Source: Mycobacterium paraffinicum (GTDB lineage: Bacteria; Actinomycetota; Actinomycetes; Mycobacteriales; Mycobacteriaceae). Taken from it: DNA of 64,000 nucleotides. Position 1 is the first letter of the stretch. Each line of letters opens with the position of its first letter. Shown here one piece after another: positions 39,374-50,620 of the stretch. The stretch spans positions 1 through 64,000 of the forward strand of contig NZ_MPNT01000003.1 of NCBI RefSeq assembly GCF_001907675.1. Direction: 5' to 3'. The position numbers and the translations under genes were made by a program. The notes below the pieces were generated by a model, which was given only the letters and a program-made list of their open reading frames with translations, ran no database searches and was not told the origin of the DNA.

Positions 39374-40486
39374 TTATCTCGGCGTGGCCAGCGCGCGTTC
39401 GATGTCGGCGACCAGATCGTCGGTGTCTTCGATGCCCAACGAGATGCGCGCGAACCCGTCACCGACCGCATCACCCCAGCGGGCCCGGCGATCCACCGAC
39501 GTGTGCAGGCCGCCGAAACTGGTGGCCGCGACGAGCAACTCGCTGCGCTCGACGAGGGCGTGCACCGCGGCGGCGTCGGCCAATTCGACCGAGACCAAAG
39601 AACCGAACCGGCGCATCTGCGCCATGGCCACGCGATGGGACGGGTCCTGCGCCAACCCCGGGTAACGCACGGCCCGGGCCGCCGGGTGGCGGGCCAACAT
39701 CGTCGCCACGGCCCGGGCGTTCTGGCATTGCCGCTCGAAACGCAATCCGGCGCTGGCCAGGCTGCGCATCAGCAGCCATGCCTCGAACCCGCCCAGGATC
39801 GCGCCGGCGATCAGTCGCCGGCGCTCCACGGCGGCGAGCAACTCGGGGTCGTCGGTGGCGACGTAACCGGCCAGCAGGTCACTGTGACCGGACAGGGCCT
39901 TGGTGGCACTGGCCACCACCGCGTCGGCGCCCAGTGACAGCGGCTGCTGGCCCAGGGGCGTGGCGGCGGTGTTGTCCACGATCAACCGCGCGCCGCGGCC
40001 GCGGCAGATGGTGGCCAACCGGTGCAGATCGACGACATCCAGCGCCGGGTTCGTGGGCGTTTCGGTCAGCACCACGTCGGCGCCCGCGGCGGCGTCGTAG
40101 ATCCGCGAGCTTGACGCCTCGATGACGGTGACCCCAGCGGGCGTCAGGTCTTCCCGGGCCCAGCGACGGACTTGGTAGTAGCCGTCGGCGGGCACCACCA
40201 CGACCGATCCCGGCGTGGCGAGCGCCCGGAGCACGGCGCCGATGGCGGCCATGCCCGATCCGAACACCAGCGCACCGGTCGCGCCCTCCAGCTCGGCGAG
40301 CGCCGATTCCAGTTGCCGCCACGTGGGATTGGAGCTGCGGCCATAGGTGTCCGCCGCACCGGTCTCGTCGCTGGACAGGTGGTAGGCGGCGGCGAGCACC
40401 GCCTGCGGCGCCACCGGCTGACCCGAAATCGCAGCCGGGCTCGCGGCTTTGAGGCTGCGGGTGGAATCGCCGTAGCGACCGCTCAT
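39374..40486 (-). CDS. Cys/Met metabolism PLP-dependent enzyme (cystathionine gamma-lyase-like)
   Basis: 370 residues of the cystathionine gamma-synthase/lyase family. The PLP lysine lies in SATKALSGHSDLLAGY, with upstream ETPTNPALDVVDL (cofactor Asp region) and LIVDNTAATPLGQQPL. C-terminal SLGIEDTDDLVADIERAL is typical of the family. Whether it cleaves cystathionine, methionine or another sulfur amino acid is not decided by sequence alone. It ends before ligA begins no transcript of its own: ligA's stop is four bases upstream on the same strand, so it is likely cotranscribed with ligA. Confidence 0.88.
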   Translation of the reverse strand: MSGRYGDSTRSLKAASPAAISGQPVAPQAVLAAAYHLSSDETGAADTYGRSSNPTWRQLESALAELEGATGALVFGSGMAAIGAVLRALATPGSVVVVPADGYYQVRRWAREDLTPAGVTVIEASSSRIYDAAAGADVVLTETPTNPALDVVDLHRLATICRGRGARLIVDNTAATPLGQQPLSLGADAVVASATKALSGHSDLLAGYVATDDPELLAAVERRRLIAGAILGGFEAWLLMRSLASAGLRFERQCQNARAVATMLARHPAARAVRYPGLAQDPSHRVAMAQMRRFGSLVSVELADAAAVHALVERSELLVAATSFGGLHTSVDRRARWGDAVGDGFARISLGIEDTDDLVADIERALATPR

Positions 40487-40490
40487 CGGC

Positions 40491-42581
<2,091 letters not shown>

Positions 42582-42607
42582 CTATCGGAGGACGCCGACA
42601 CCACGAC

Positions 42608-42931
42608 TCAGTCCTCCACGTATGCCCGCAGCCGGTCCACCGCCGCATCCCACCGGCGCGACAAGGCGGTGAGGTAATCACTGGCCTCGGCCAAGGGGGC
42701 TGTCCGCACCGTCCAGACTCGCTCACGACCCCGCCTGCTGCTGGTCACGAGTCCCGCCGACTCGAGCAGCTGCAGGTGCTTGCTGGCGGCCTGCCGGGTC
42801 ACCGGAATCACGGAGGTGAGCTGCGATGTCGAGCTCGGGCCCAGATCGCATAGCCGCACGATGATACGCAGCCGGTTCGGGTCACCGAGTGCGTCGAAGA
42901 GCGGCGCGGCCACGGTGACGCGCCCGCTCAT
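42608..42931 (-). CDS. ArsR family winged-helix regulator
   Basis: 107 residues. The winged helix-turn-helix reads STSQLTSVIPVTRQAASKHLQLLESAGLV. The metal-binding cysteine box of arsenic or zinc sensors is absent (only one Cys, in RLCDLG), so it is the SdpR-like group that pairs with SRPBCC proteins. Its start overlaps the upstream SRPBCC stop by four bases, so both form one operon, probably autoregulated through two palindromes at 43413-43474. Confidence 0.92.
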   Translation of the reverse strand: MSGRVTVAAPLFDALGDPNRLRIIVRLCDLGPSSTSQLTSVIPVTRQAASKHLQLLESAGLVTSSRRGRERVWTVRTAPLAEASDYLTALSRRWDAAVDRLRAYVED

Positions 42932-43410
42932 TCGTGCGCTTCTTCCAGATACCGGCGCACCAGGTCCGTCTGGATCGCCCAGCCCTCGGCGTTGGCCTCG
43001 AACGAGGAGGGGCGGCGCGCCTCTGGAATGTCCTCGAATCCGGACTCGGTGATGGTGAGCAGGACGCCGTCCGGCTCCTCCGACAAGGTGAACTCGACCA
43101 GGGTCGTCGGCTCTCGGTCGTAGTCGGCGTCCGGGTCGACGGCAAAGGGATGCCAGCGATAGGCGAACCGCCGTGGCGGCTCAACCGCGACGATGTGCCA
43201 GGTGCTCGTCACCCCGGCGTGCGGCTCCTGGCGCTTGGCGACCTCGTCGTCGACCGTGGTCGGACTGATCACCGCGGCGACCGAAGCCCCGGGGACGAAC
43301 GGCCCGTCGAAGCGGACGCCGAACCAGCGGCCGAACTCTTCGGCGTCGCTGATGGCCCGCCACACCCGCTCCAGCGGCGCGTGCAACAAGACGCGCTTCT
43401 CAATGCTCAT
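42928..43410 (-). CDS. SRPBCC (AHSA1-like) domain protein
   Basis: 160 residues with the START-like fold of the Aha1/CalC group (HAPLERVWRAISDAEEFGRWFG; LVEFTLSEEPDGVLLTITESGFEDIP). Such proteins bind hydrophobic ligands. ATG at 43410 is fixed by AGGAGG six bases upstream; a TTG two codons earlier is in frame but lies inside the palindrome. Forms an operon with arsR. Confidence 0.9.
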   Translation of the reverse strand: MSIEKRVLLHAPLERVWRAISDAEEFGRWFGVRFDGPFVPGASVAAVISPTTVDDEVAKRQEPHAGVTSTWHIVAVEPPRRFAYRWHPFAVDPDADYDREPTTLVEFTLSEEPDGVLLTITESGFEDIPEARRPSSFEANAEGWAIQTDLVRRYLEEAHE

Positions 43411-43412
43411 GC

Positions 43413-43428
43413 GCAACCTCCTGGTTGC
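43413..43428. promoter_or_regulatory. ArsR operator candidate 1 (overlaps the ribosome-binding site)
   Basis: gcaacc-tcct-ggttgc is a 6-4-6 palindrome. Its centre is the AGGAGG ribosome-binding site of the SRPBCC gene, so binding or RNA folding could also affect translation. A second copy lies 46 bases upstream. Confidence 0.65.
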
Positions 43429-43458
43429 CTATGAGCCAATCACGCCTACCGAAAAAGA

Positions 43459-43474
43459 GCAACCTTTTGGTTGC
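43459..43474. promoter_or_regulatory. ArsR operator candidate 2
   Basis: gcaacc-tttt-ggttgc repeats the first palindrome, and both copies continue with ctat, so 16 bases agree outside the spacer. The site lies between the SRPBCC start and the stop of the MetE-like gene, where the operon promoter must be. Confidence 0.65.
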
Positions 43475-43477
43475 CTA

Positions 43478-44515
43478 TCAAATGGCGTCGGGGTCCTCCG
43501 CGAAAGCCTCGGCCGCCCCGCGCGCGAGCTCGATCGCCAGGCGCGCCCACTCGGGGGTCGCGCCGGCCAAACCACACGCCGGGGTGACGCCGATCCGATC
43601 GCGCAGCGCCGAGCGTCCGAAGCCCAGCCGATCGGTCACCGCGACCAGTGCGGCGGCCACCTCTTCGGTCGACGGCCGCCGCGGCGGGGCGGTGGCGGCG
43701 ACCACCCCGAACATGACCGCGCGACCCGATTCGACGAACGCGGCGATACCGTCGAGATCGCTGGCGCCCAGCGTGCTCGCGTCCACCGAGACCGCGCTGA
43801 AAGCGCTGTCCTGCAACACCTTCCATGGAAAGCCCGGGGCGCAACCGTGCAGCAGCACCTCGTCGCCCACCGCGGCGGCGCAGGTGTCGAGCAGGGCGAC
43901 GGCCACCGCCTCGTCCAGCGGCGCCACCGGGCTCAGGGCCGTCACCCCGGTCAGCTGTCCGCCCAACGCCTTCGGCAGCGACGGCTCGTCGAACTGCACC
44001 ACCACCGGCGTCTCGAGCCGGCGGGCCAGCGCCGCGCGGTGGGCGGCGACGCCTTCGCCCAGCGACGCCGCCAGATCCCGCACGGCGCCGGAATCGGTGA
44101 TCGCCCGGTGGCCGTTGGCCAGCTCGAGTTCGGCGGCCAGCGTGATCGGCCCGGCGGCCTGCACCTTGACCACGCGATCTCCACCGCGCAGGCCGGCCAC
44201 CTCCCAGGCCTCTTCCAACGCGTCCATGTCCTCGTCGAGCAGACTGACGGCGCGACGGGTGACCGCGCCGGGCCGAGCGGCAAGGCGATAGCCGCGGGGC
44301 ACGACGTCGATGGCCACATCGATCAGCAGCGCGCCGGCCCGACCGAGAAGGTCGGCGCCGACCCCCCGGGCGGGCAACTCGACGATGTGGGCCAGCGCGT
44401 CGGCCAACTCCCCGACGACGACCTCGGCGGCCTCGCGAGGCTTGATGCCGGGCCACGACCCGATGCCGCTGGCCTTCGCGAAAACGCTCACCGGGCCAAC
44501 CGTATTCGACGTCAC
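43478..44515 (-). CDS. MetE-like (cobalamin-independent methionine synthase C-terminal type) protein
   Basis: 345 residues, about half of full MetE, covering only the catalytic barrel. Zinc-ligand candidates are the His and Cys of LLHGCAPGFPW and the Cys of VTPACGLAGATPEWA. VQFDEPSLP fits the barrel strand. Short MetE homologues may use other methyl donors or acceptors; Rv3015c is the counterpart and its reaction is unproven. No cobalamin riboswitch is seen in the 72 bases upstream. ATG/GTG at 44515; the divergent gene starts 73 bases away. Confidence 0.88.
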   Translation of the reverse strand: MTSNTVGPVSVFAKASGIGSWPGIKPREAAEVVVGELADALAHIVELPARGVGADLLGRAGALLIDVAIDVVPRGYRLAARPGAVTRRAVSLLDEDMDALEEAWEVAGLRGGDRVVKVQAAGPITLAAELELANGHRAITDSGAVRDLAASLGEGVAAHRAALARRLETPVVVQFDEPSLPKALGGQLTGVTALSPVAPLDEAVAVALLDTCAAAVGDEVLLHGCAPGFPWKVLQDSAFSAVSVDASTLGASDLDGIAAFVESGRAVMFGVVAATAPPRRPSTEEVAAALVAVTDRLGFGRSALRDRIGVTPACGLAGATPEWARLAIELARGAAEAFAEDPDAI

Positions 44516-44587
44516 CTCAACCGCCGGTCGCCAGGGGTGCCTGCCTGCGGTTGCACGGGTAGGTTCGACGCAAGAAGGGTGCGAAAC

Positions 44588-45232
44588 GTGTCACGGATGG
44601 CGGGATTGGCACGGCCGCTGCTGTTGTGCGGGGCCACGGTGCTGGCTGCGGCGTGCACCCGGATGGTCGACGGCGCGGCGGTGGCCGAATCCGGCGCTCC
44701 CCGCAGGGCGGTGCAGGGCGTCAACGTCGACACAATCCTGCTGGACCAGTCGCGAATGCGCGCGATCACCGGCGCCGGCGAGCACCTGACCATCATTCCC
44801 TCGATGGACGGCACCAGGCCGGTGGACATCGAAGCGCTCGCGGACACCACGCCGCCCGAATGCCGATTCATCTACGCCGAGACGGCGACGTTCGGCCCCG
44901 ATATCGAAGAGTTCCACAAGACGACCTTCCAAGACCCGCCCGACGGCGCGCTGATCTCCGAAGGCGCCGCGGCCTACCGCGATGTCGAGACGGCGCATGG
45001 CGCGTTCGGCGCGCTGGTGACCACGGTCGGGGATTGCGCGAACGGCTCGGCCGGCCAGCAATACGTCGGCGACTGGAAGTCCGACTCCGCGTCGCTGCAC
45101 CTGCGACCGGGTGGCTGCGGCCGCGACTATCGGCTGCGGTCGGTCGCGATTGTGGAGGTCACCTTTTGCGGCTTCGCGCAATCGGTGTCCGACATCGTGA
45201 TGACGAATATCGTCGCGAACATGCCGGCCTAG
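44588..45232 (+). CDS. lpqA: Lipoprotein LpqA, PknH-type sensor domain
   Basis: 214 residues. A signal peptide ends in the lipobox LAAAC (Cys23). The rest resembles the extracellular sensor domain of the kinase PknH, with four later cysteines (in PPECRF, GDCANG, GGCGRDY and TFCGFA) that probably form two disulfides. It matches Rv3016. GTG at 44588 has AAGAAGG upstream and TAGGTT (44560-44565) as a -10 box; ATG at 44597 is possible. In M. tuberculosis esx, PE and PPE genes follow it; here mnmA comes next, with the stops overlapping by four bases. Confidence 0.9.
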   Translation: MSRMAGLARPLLLCGATVLAAACTRMVDGAAVAESGAPRRAVQGVNVDTILLDQSRMRAITGAGEHLTIIPSMDGTRPVDIEALADTTPPECRFIYAETATFGPDIEEFHKTTFQDPPDGALISEGAAAYRDVETAHGAFGALVTTVGDCANGSAGQQYVGDWKSDSASLHLRPGGCGRDYRLRSVAIVEVTFCGFAQSVSDIVMTNIVANMPA

Positions 45233-46305
45233 CTCGCGGTGGCCGCGATGGTGGCGCTGCCGAGCACCTCGTCACCGTCCGGGTCGGGTCGGTAGAGCAC
45301 CAGCGTCTGGCCGCGCGCGACGCCGCGCAGCGGCGCGCGCAACCGCACGATGAGCTCGTCGCCGATTAACTCCGCCACCGCATCGGCGGTTTCGCCGTGC
45401 GCGCGTACCTGGACCGCGCACTCGACGGGGCCCGACGGCGATCGGCCCGTCGTGAAGACCGGTTCCCGCCCCCGCAATTCGCGCACGTCGAGGTCGGCCG
45501 CCTGCCCCACCCGAACGGTCGCGGTGTCGGCGTCGATGGCCGTCACGTAGCGCGGGCCCCCGTCGGGCCCAGGCCCGCCGATGCCCAGGCCCTTGCGCTG
45601 GCCGATGGTGAACCCGTGCACGCCGTCGTGTTCGGCGAGCACCGCACCGTCGTCGCCGACCACGGTGCCGCGGCGCACCGCGATGCGCTCGCCCAAGAAG
45701 GCCCGGGTGTTCCCGGACGGGATGAAGCAGATGTCGTGGCTGTCCGGCTTTTCGGCGACCGCGAGGCCGCGCCGCGCGGCCTCGGCGCGAATCTGCGCCT
45801 TGGGGGTGTCCCCGATCGGGAACGTGGCGTGGCGCAGCTGCTCGGCGGTCAGCACGGCCAGCACGTAGGACTGGTCCTTGTCCGGATCGACCGCGCGGCG
45901 CAGCCGCCCGCCGGACAGCCTGGCGTAGTGGCCAGTGGCCACCGTGTCGAAGCCCAGCGCAATGGCTTTCGCGGACAGCGCCGAGAACTTGATCCGCTGA
46001 TTGCATCGCACGCAGGGGTTGGGCGTCTCGCCGCGCGCGTACGACGACACGAAGTCATCGATCACGTCCGCTTGGAACCTCTCGGCGAAATCCCAGACAT
46101 AGAACGGGATTCCGAGCACGTCGGCAACGCGACTCGCGTCCGAGGCGTCTTCTTTCGAGCAGCAGCCGCGCGAGCCCGTGCGTAGGGTGCCGGGCGTGGT
46201 CGACAACGCCAGGTGCACGCCCACCACGTCGTGCCCGGCGTCGACCATGCGGGCGGCGGCGACCGACGAGTCGACGCCACCGCTCATCGCGGCGAGGACC
46301 TTCAC
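45229..46305 (-). CDS. mnmA: tRNA-specific 2-thiouridylase
   Basis: MnmA (TrmU) puts sulfur on U34 of tRNA-Glu, Gln and Lys. The 358-residue protein has the PP-loop [13 protein letters not shown] at about 8-20 and two catalytic cysteines (NPCVRCN and [10 protein letters not shown]). Sulfur comes from the cysteine desulfurase IscS, whose stop is directly adjacent to the GTG start here (46306/46305), so they are coupled. Matches Rv3024c. Confidence 0.96.
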   Translation of the reverse strand: MKVLAAMSGGVDSSVAAARMVDAGHDVVGVHLALSTTPGTLRTGSRGCCSKEDASDASRVADVLGIPFYVWDFAERFQADVIDDFVSSYARGETPNPCVRCNQRIKFSALSAKAIALGFDTVATGHYARLSGGRLRRAVDPDKDQSYVLAVLTAEQLRHATFPIGDTPKAQIRAEAARRGLAVAEKPDSHDICFIPSGNTRAFLGERIAVRRGTVVGDDGAVLAEHDGVHGFTIGQRKGLGIGGPGPDGGPRYVTAIDADTATVRVGQAADLDVRELRGREPVFTTGRSPSGPVECAVQVRAHGETADAVAELIGDELIVRLRAPLRGVARGQTLVLYRPDPDGDEVLGSATIAATAS

Positions 46306-47484
46306 TTAGGGAGCCCCCGCGGCGGCCAGCGCGGCGCGGCGCGCCCGGTCCACGGCCGCCGGTAACACCCGCAGCACGGCGTCGACGTCGGCGTCAATAC
46401 TGGTGTGCCCCAGGGACATCCGTAGGGAACCGCGGGCGCTGGTGGGGTCGGCGCCCATCGCGAGCAGCACGTGCGACGGTTGCGCGACGCCGGCGGTGCA
46501 CGCGGATCCGGTCGAGCATTCGATTCCGTTGGCGTCCAGGAGCATCAGCAGCGCGTCGCCCTCGCAGCCGCGGAACGTGAAGTGCGCGTTGCCCGGCAAC
46601 CGTAGCGGGTCGTGAGCACCGTTGAGGCTGACGTCCTCGATGCCGGCCAGCACCCCGTCGATCAGGCGATCCCGCAGGGCCCGCAGCCGTACGCTGTTCG
46701 CCTCGATCCCGTCCACCGCGATCCGGGCCGCGGCCGCCATGCCGACGGCGCCGGCGACGTCGGCGGTGCCGGAGCGAATGTCGCGTTCCTGCCCGCCACC
46801 GTGCGCCAGAGGCACACACGTCACGTCGCGGCGAACCAGCAAAGCGCCCACGCCGGGCGGCCCGCCGAACTTGTGCGCGGCCACGCTCATCGCCGCGAGG
46901 CCGCTGGCGGCGAAGTCCACCGGCAACTGCCCCACCGCCTGGACGGCGTCGCTGTGCATCGGAACGCCGAATTCGGCCGCGACGGCGGCGAGTTCGGCGG
47001 CGGGCAGCACGGTGCCGACCTCGTTGTTGGCCCACATCACCGACACCAGCGCGACATCGTCGTGGCTGCGCAGCGCCTCGCGCAGCGCGGCCGCCGACAC
47101 GGAGCCGTCGGGGGCGGTCGGCAGCCAGGTCACCTCGGCGCCTTCGTGCTCGGCGAGCCAGTTGACCGAATCCAGGACGGCGTGGTGCTCCACCTCGCTG
47201 GTGATGATGCGCCGATAGCGCGGTTCCGCGTCGCGGCGGGCCCAGTAGATGCCTTTGACGGCCAGGTTGTCGCTCTCGGTCCCGCCGCTGGTGAAGATCA
47301 CCTCGGACGGGCGGGCGCCCAGCCTGTCGGCGATCAGCTCCCGGGACTCCTCGACGCGCCGCCGCGCCGCCCGGCCGCTGGTGTGCAGCGAGGAGGCGTT
47401 GCCGACGGTGCCCAGCACCCCCGTCATCGCCTCGACGGCGGCGGGGTGCATCGGCGTGGTAGCGGCGTGATCCAGGTAGACCAT
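46306..47484 (-). CDS. iscS: Cysteine desulfurase
   Basis: IscS takes sulfur from cysteine for iron-sulfur clusters and tRNA thiolation. The 392-residue PLP enzyme has the cofactor lysine at 205 (AAHKFGGP) and the persulfide cysteine at 329 (STGSACTAG). ATG at 47484 starts the conserved [10 protein letters not shown]; the frame is open far upstream through the 55-bp repeats, but that part is not protein. Matches Rv3025c. Confidence 0.96.
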   Translation of the reverse strand: MVYLDHAATTPMHPAAVEAMTGVLGTVGNASSLHTSGRAARRRVEESRELIADRLGARPSEVIFTSGGTESDNLAVKGIYWARRDAEPRYRRIITSEVEHHAVLDSVNWLAEHEGAEVTWLPTAPDGSVSAAALREALRSHDDVALVSVMWANNEVGTVLPAAELAAVAAEFGVPMHSDAVQAVGQLPVDFAASGLAAMSVAAHKFGGPPGVGALLVRRDVTCVPLAHGGGQERDIRSGTADVAGAVGMAAAARIAVDGIEANSVRLRALRDRLIDGVLAGIEDVSLNGAHDPLRLPGNAHFTFRGCEGDALLMLLDANGIECSTGSACTAGVAQPSHVLLAMGADPTSARGSLRMSLGHTSIDADVDAVLRVLPAAVDRARRAALAAAGAP

Positions 47485-47524
47485 GACGCGACCCACGATA
47501 CCGGCAGGTCCGAGGACGATCTGA

Positions 47525-47689
47525 GCCAGTGGCGATCGCAAGCGCGGCGCAGCCGGGCGCGGCGGGTCGCCACCATCTGGCCAGTGGCGATCGAAAGCGC
47601 GGCGCAGCCGGGCGCGGCGGGTCGCCACCATCTGGCCAGTGGCGATCGCAAGCGCGGCGCAGCCGGGCGCGGCGGGTCGCCACCACTCG
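47525..47689. repeat. 55-bp tandem repeat, three copies (MIRU/VNTR-like)
   Basis: Units at 47525-47579, 47580-47634 and 47635-47689; the second differs from the first by one base and the third in its last bases. Each unit holds tggcga and tcgcca as hairpin arms. It has the same length as, and resembles, the array at 30050, so both belong to one family. It lies between iscS and the acyltransferase gene. Confidence 0.9.
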
Positions 47690-47693
47690 GCTA

Positions 47694-48596
47694 CTAGGCC
47701 ACCAGCACGGACCCGCGACCAGCGGGCCGGGCCGTGCCCACGCCCACCACGGCCTGGCAGCGGCTCGCCAAGGCCCGCCGATCGGTCCCCGGGAGCTGCA
47801 GGGATTCGACGTGCACCCGGGCCAGGGTGCGACGCACGGTCAGCAGCCTGCGGATGGACCCCACCAGCGTCTCGTCGCCGACGAAGGCCGGCACGGTCGA
47901 GACGCTGCCGTCGACGTGGTGGTACGTCAGCCGCAGCGGCTGCACCGGACGGCCGGCGTCGATCGCGGCCTGGAACATCGCCGGGTAGAACGCCCCGCGG
48001 CCAAGGTGCGGCTGGCCGCCCCGAGGCCCGGCCGCCGCACGGCCGGCAGCGTCGCCGGGCGCACCGCACCAGGTGGTGCCCTCCGGGAAGCACACGACCG
48101 TCTGGCCGGCGCCCAGCCGGCGGGCGACGGTATCCACCACCGCGGGCAGGCGCCGCAGGCTGGACCGCTCGATAGGGATGATCTTCAGGATGCGGGCCAC
48201 GATCCCGGTGGCGGGCCCGGTGAACATGTCGGCCCGGGCGACGAACGACCCGGGCAGCACCGACCCGATGGCAAAGACGTCCAGCCACGACGTGTGCGGG
48301 CTGACCACCAGGACCCCGCTCAGGTTGCGGATCGGGCTGCCCGTAACCGTGATCCGAATTCCGAAGCAGCGCAACACCATCCGGCAGTAGATGCGCTGCA
48401 CGCGGGTACGGCCGGGCAGCGGTACCGCCAGCAGCGCCACCCCGGGCGCCAGCAGCAGCGCGAGCATCACGCGAAGCGTCACCCGCAGCGCCACCAACAG
48501 CCCCGGCGACGCGGCCACGTCGCCGGGGCGCACACAACCGGCGTCGCACGACGCGCGCGGTAGCCAGGAGTGCCCGGTGCGGGCGGGCGTGCTCAT
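47694..48596 (-). CDS. PlsC-like 1-acyltransferase, probable OlsA
   Basis: 300 residues with an N-terminal hydrophobic stretch ([26 protein letters not shown]) and the PlsC acyltransferase motifs HTSWLD (HX4D) and FPEGTT. Counterpart of Rv3026c. Its partner immediately upstream looks like the ornithine-lipid enzyme OlsB, so this one may add the second acyl chain (OlsA) rather than make phosphatidic acid; that is inference. ATG at 48596 overlaps the upstream stop by four bases. Confidence 0.88.
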   Translation of the reverse strand: MSTPARTGHSWLPRASCDAGCVRPGDVAASPGLLVALRVTLRVMLALLLAPGVALLAVPLPGRTRVQRIYCRMVLRCFGIRITVTGSPIRNLSGVLVVSPHTSWLDVFAIGSVLPGSFVARADMFTGPATGIVARILKIIPIERSSLRRLPAVVDTVARRLGAGQTVVCFPEGTTWCGAPGDAAGRAAAGPRGGQPHLGRGAFYPAMFQAAIDAGRPVQPLRLTYHHVDGSVSTVPAFVGDETLVGSIRRLLTVRRTLARVHVESLQLPGTDRRALASRCQAVVGVGTARPAGRGSVLVA

Positions 48597-49438
48597 CGGT
48601 CGCCGCCGGCCAGCTGCGAGGCGGCCGACACGGAGCGCAGCCGCTTCAGATATCGCGTATCGGCGCGCTGCTTTTCGAGCAGGACGCAGAAATCGCCCAC
48701 CCCGAAGTCGGGGTCGTGCGCCGGCTCGCCGCACACCTGGGCGCCGAGCCGCAGGTACCCGCGCATCAGCGCCGGGATCGACGGCCGCGTTGGAGCCGGA
48801 ATCCGGTCAAGCGCCTGCCCGTCGACCACCACCGGCCGGTGCGGACGCACCCGGTACTGCGGCGGGGCCGCGTGGCGGCTGAGGACGAAGTCACGCACCC
48901 CGCGAATGTGGCTACCCGGAGCTTCGGAGTCTCCGCCGATGGGCACCGACACGCAGCCGGTCACGTAGTCGTAGCCGTAGCGGTCCAGGTAGGCCAGGAT
49001 GCCGGCCCACATCAGCAGCACGACGCCGCCGTTGCGGTGGCCTTCGCGCACCACCGCGCGTCCCATCTCCACCAGCGACGGCCTGAGCGGGTCGAAGCCG
49101 CGGATGTCGAACTCCGTCGCGGTGTAGAGGCCCCCGGCCGCGATGGCGCCGGCCGGGGCCAGCATGCGGTAACAACCCACCAGTTCGCCGGTGCCGTCGT
49201 CGCGGACCAGCAGGTGGTCGCAGTGCTCGTCGAACCTGTCGACATCCCGTCGTTCGCCGTCGTTGGTCGGCAGCGCGAAGCCGGGCGTGCTGCTGAAGAC
49301 GTCGTACCGGAGCCGCTGCGCCGCCTCGATCATGCTGGGATCGGTCGACAGCAACAGTGAGTATCGGGCCCCGGCGGACGGCGCCGTCGTCGCGCCGTCG
49401 GGCCTGTCGCTGGGGATCAGGACAGAAGCAATGCTCAT
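48593..49438 (-). CDS. OlsB-like ornithine N-acyltransferase / GNAT hemolysin family
   Basis: 281 residues of the GNAT-related family that includes OlsB ([62 protein letters not shown]). OlsB joins a 3-hydroxy fatty acid from ACP to ornithine. Counterpart of Rv3027c. I used ATG at 49438; GTG at 49444 is in frame. Overlaps the PlsC-like gene, so the two should work together in one lipid pathway. Confidence 0.82.
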   Translation of the reverse strand: MSIASVLIPSDRPDGATTAPSAGARYSLLLSTDPSMIEAAQRLRYDVFSSTPGFALPTNDGERRDVDRFDEHCDHLLVRDDGTGELVGCYRMLAPAGAIAAGGLYTATEFDIRGFDPLRPSLVEMGRAVVREGHRNGGVVLLMWAGILAYLDRYGYDYVTGCVSVPIGGDSEAPGSHIRGVRDFVLSRHAAPPQYRVRPHRPVVVDGQALDRIPAPTRPSIPALMRGYLRLGAQVCGEPAHDPDFGVGDFCVLLEKQRADTRYLKRLRSVSAASQLAGGDR

Positions 49439-49583
49439 GTGCACTAACGTTGCGCAACCGGTGAGCGAGTCGGCGTCGTGGCTGTGACGTGTCCGTGCAC
49501 GTCAGATGACGAAATGTGGATGCGGCCCACCTGGTGCGCTCCGCGCCGCGCCGCCGCGGCGCGCCAGCCGCCGTGATACGCGA

Positions 49584-49613
49584 GAGCCCCCGACACCGCG
49601 GTGTCGGGGGCTC
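49584..49613 (-). terminator. Terminator after etfA
   Basis: Arms 49584-49597 and 49600-49613 are exact 14-base complements (gagccccc...); the loop is only two bases, so the top pairs probably open. It lies 15 bases past the etfA stop on the minus strand. No T-run. Bases 49439-49583 show no gene. Confidence 0.75.
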
Positions 49614-49627
49614 CTGGGCCGAGAAGC

Positions 49628-50581
49628 TCAGCCCTTGCGCTGCTTGATGGCGTCGGTCAGCTGAGGGGCGACCTTGAACAGGTCGCCCACCACGCCGTAG
49701 TCGGCGATCTCGAAGATCGGCGCCTCTTCGTCCTTGTTGACCGCGACGATGGTCTTGGACGTCTGCATGCCCGCCCGGTGCTGGATCGCCCCGGAGATGC
49801 CCAGCGCGATGTAGAGCTGCGGCGACACCGTCTTGCCGGTCTGACCGACCTGGAACTGGCCCGGGTAGTAACCCGAGTCGACCGCGGCGCGCGACGCGCC
49901 GACGGCGCCGCCGAGCGAGTCGGCCAGCTCCTCGACCACGTGGAAGTTGTCGGCGCTGCCCACCCCGCGACCACCGGACACCACGATGGTGGCCTCGGTC
50001 AGCTCCGGGCGGTCGCCGGCGACCGCCGGCTCGCGCGCGGTGATCTTGGTGGCGTTCTCGGCGGGCGCGGGTACCTCGACGGTCACCTGCTCGCCGGCTC
50101 CGGCCTGCGGCTCGGCATCGATGGCGCCGCCGCGGACCGTGACGATCGGGGTGTCACCGTTGGCCTTCGCCTCGACGGTGAATGCGCCACCGAAGATCGA
50201 GTGCACGAACTTGCCCTCTTCGACGCCCACCACGTCGACCAGCAGCCCGGAGCCGATCCGGGCGGCGAGCCGGCCCGCGACCTCTTTGCCGTCGGCGTTG
50301 GCGGACAGCAACACGGCGGCGGGCGAGTTGGACTCGGCCAGCGAGGCCAGCACGTCGACCACCGGGGTGATCAGGTAGCTCTCGGCGTCGTCGGACTCGG
50401 CGACGTAGATCTTCTCGGCACCGGCCTCCTTGAGGCCGTCGACCAGCGGCGCGGCCGTTCCCGGCTTGCCGACCACGACGGCGGCTGGCTCGCCCAGTTT
50501 GCGGGCGGCGGTGATCAGTTCGGAGGTGACCTTCTTCAGTGCGCCTTCGGCGTGCTCAACGAGCACCAAAACTTCTGCCAT
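49628..50581 (-). CDS. etfA: Electron transfer flavoprotein alpha subunit
   Basis: 317 residues. The C-terminal FAD-binding domain is plain: [79 protein letters not shown]. With EtfB it carries electrons from acyl-CoA dehydrogenases to the menaquinone pool. 39 bases downstream of etfB. Matches Rv3028c (fixB). Confidence 0.97.
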   Translation of the reverse strand: MAEVLVLVEHAEGALKKVTSELITAARKLGEPAAVVVGKPGTAAPLVDGLKEAGAEKIYVAESDDAESYLITPVVDVLASLAESNSPAAVLLSANADGKEVAGRLAARIGSGLLVDVVGVEEGKFVHSIFGGAFTVEAKANGDTPIVTVRGGAIDAEPQAGAGEQVTVEVPAPAENATKITAREPAVAGDRPELTEATIVVSGGRGVGSADNFHVVEELADSLGGAVGASRAAVDSGYYPGQFQVGQTGKTVSPQLYIALGISGAIQHRAGMQTSKTIVAVNKDEEAPIFEIADYGVVGDLFKVAPQLTDAIKQRKG

Positions 50582-50620
50582 GGTTTCTTCGCTCTTCTCG
50601 TCTGTGGGATGGGTGCTCGG

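Noticed and set aside
38881..39474. Alternative minus-strand frame over tetR
   Set aside because: The TetR helix-turn-helix is in the other frame with correct length and neighbours.
44516..44587. Cobalamin riboswitch upstream of the MetE-like gene
   Set aside because: The gap is only 72 bases, too short for the element, and no B12-box is visible.
47525..47689. N-terminal extension of iscS through the 55-bp repeats
   Set aside because: The frame is open only because 55-bp GC-rich repeats lack stops; IscS homology starts at the [13 protein letters not shown] at 47484.
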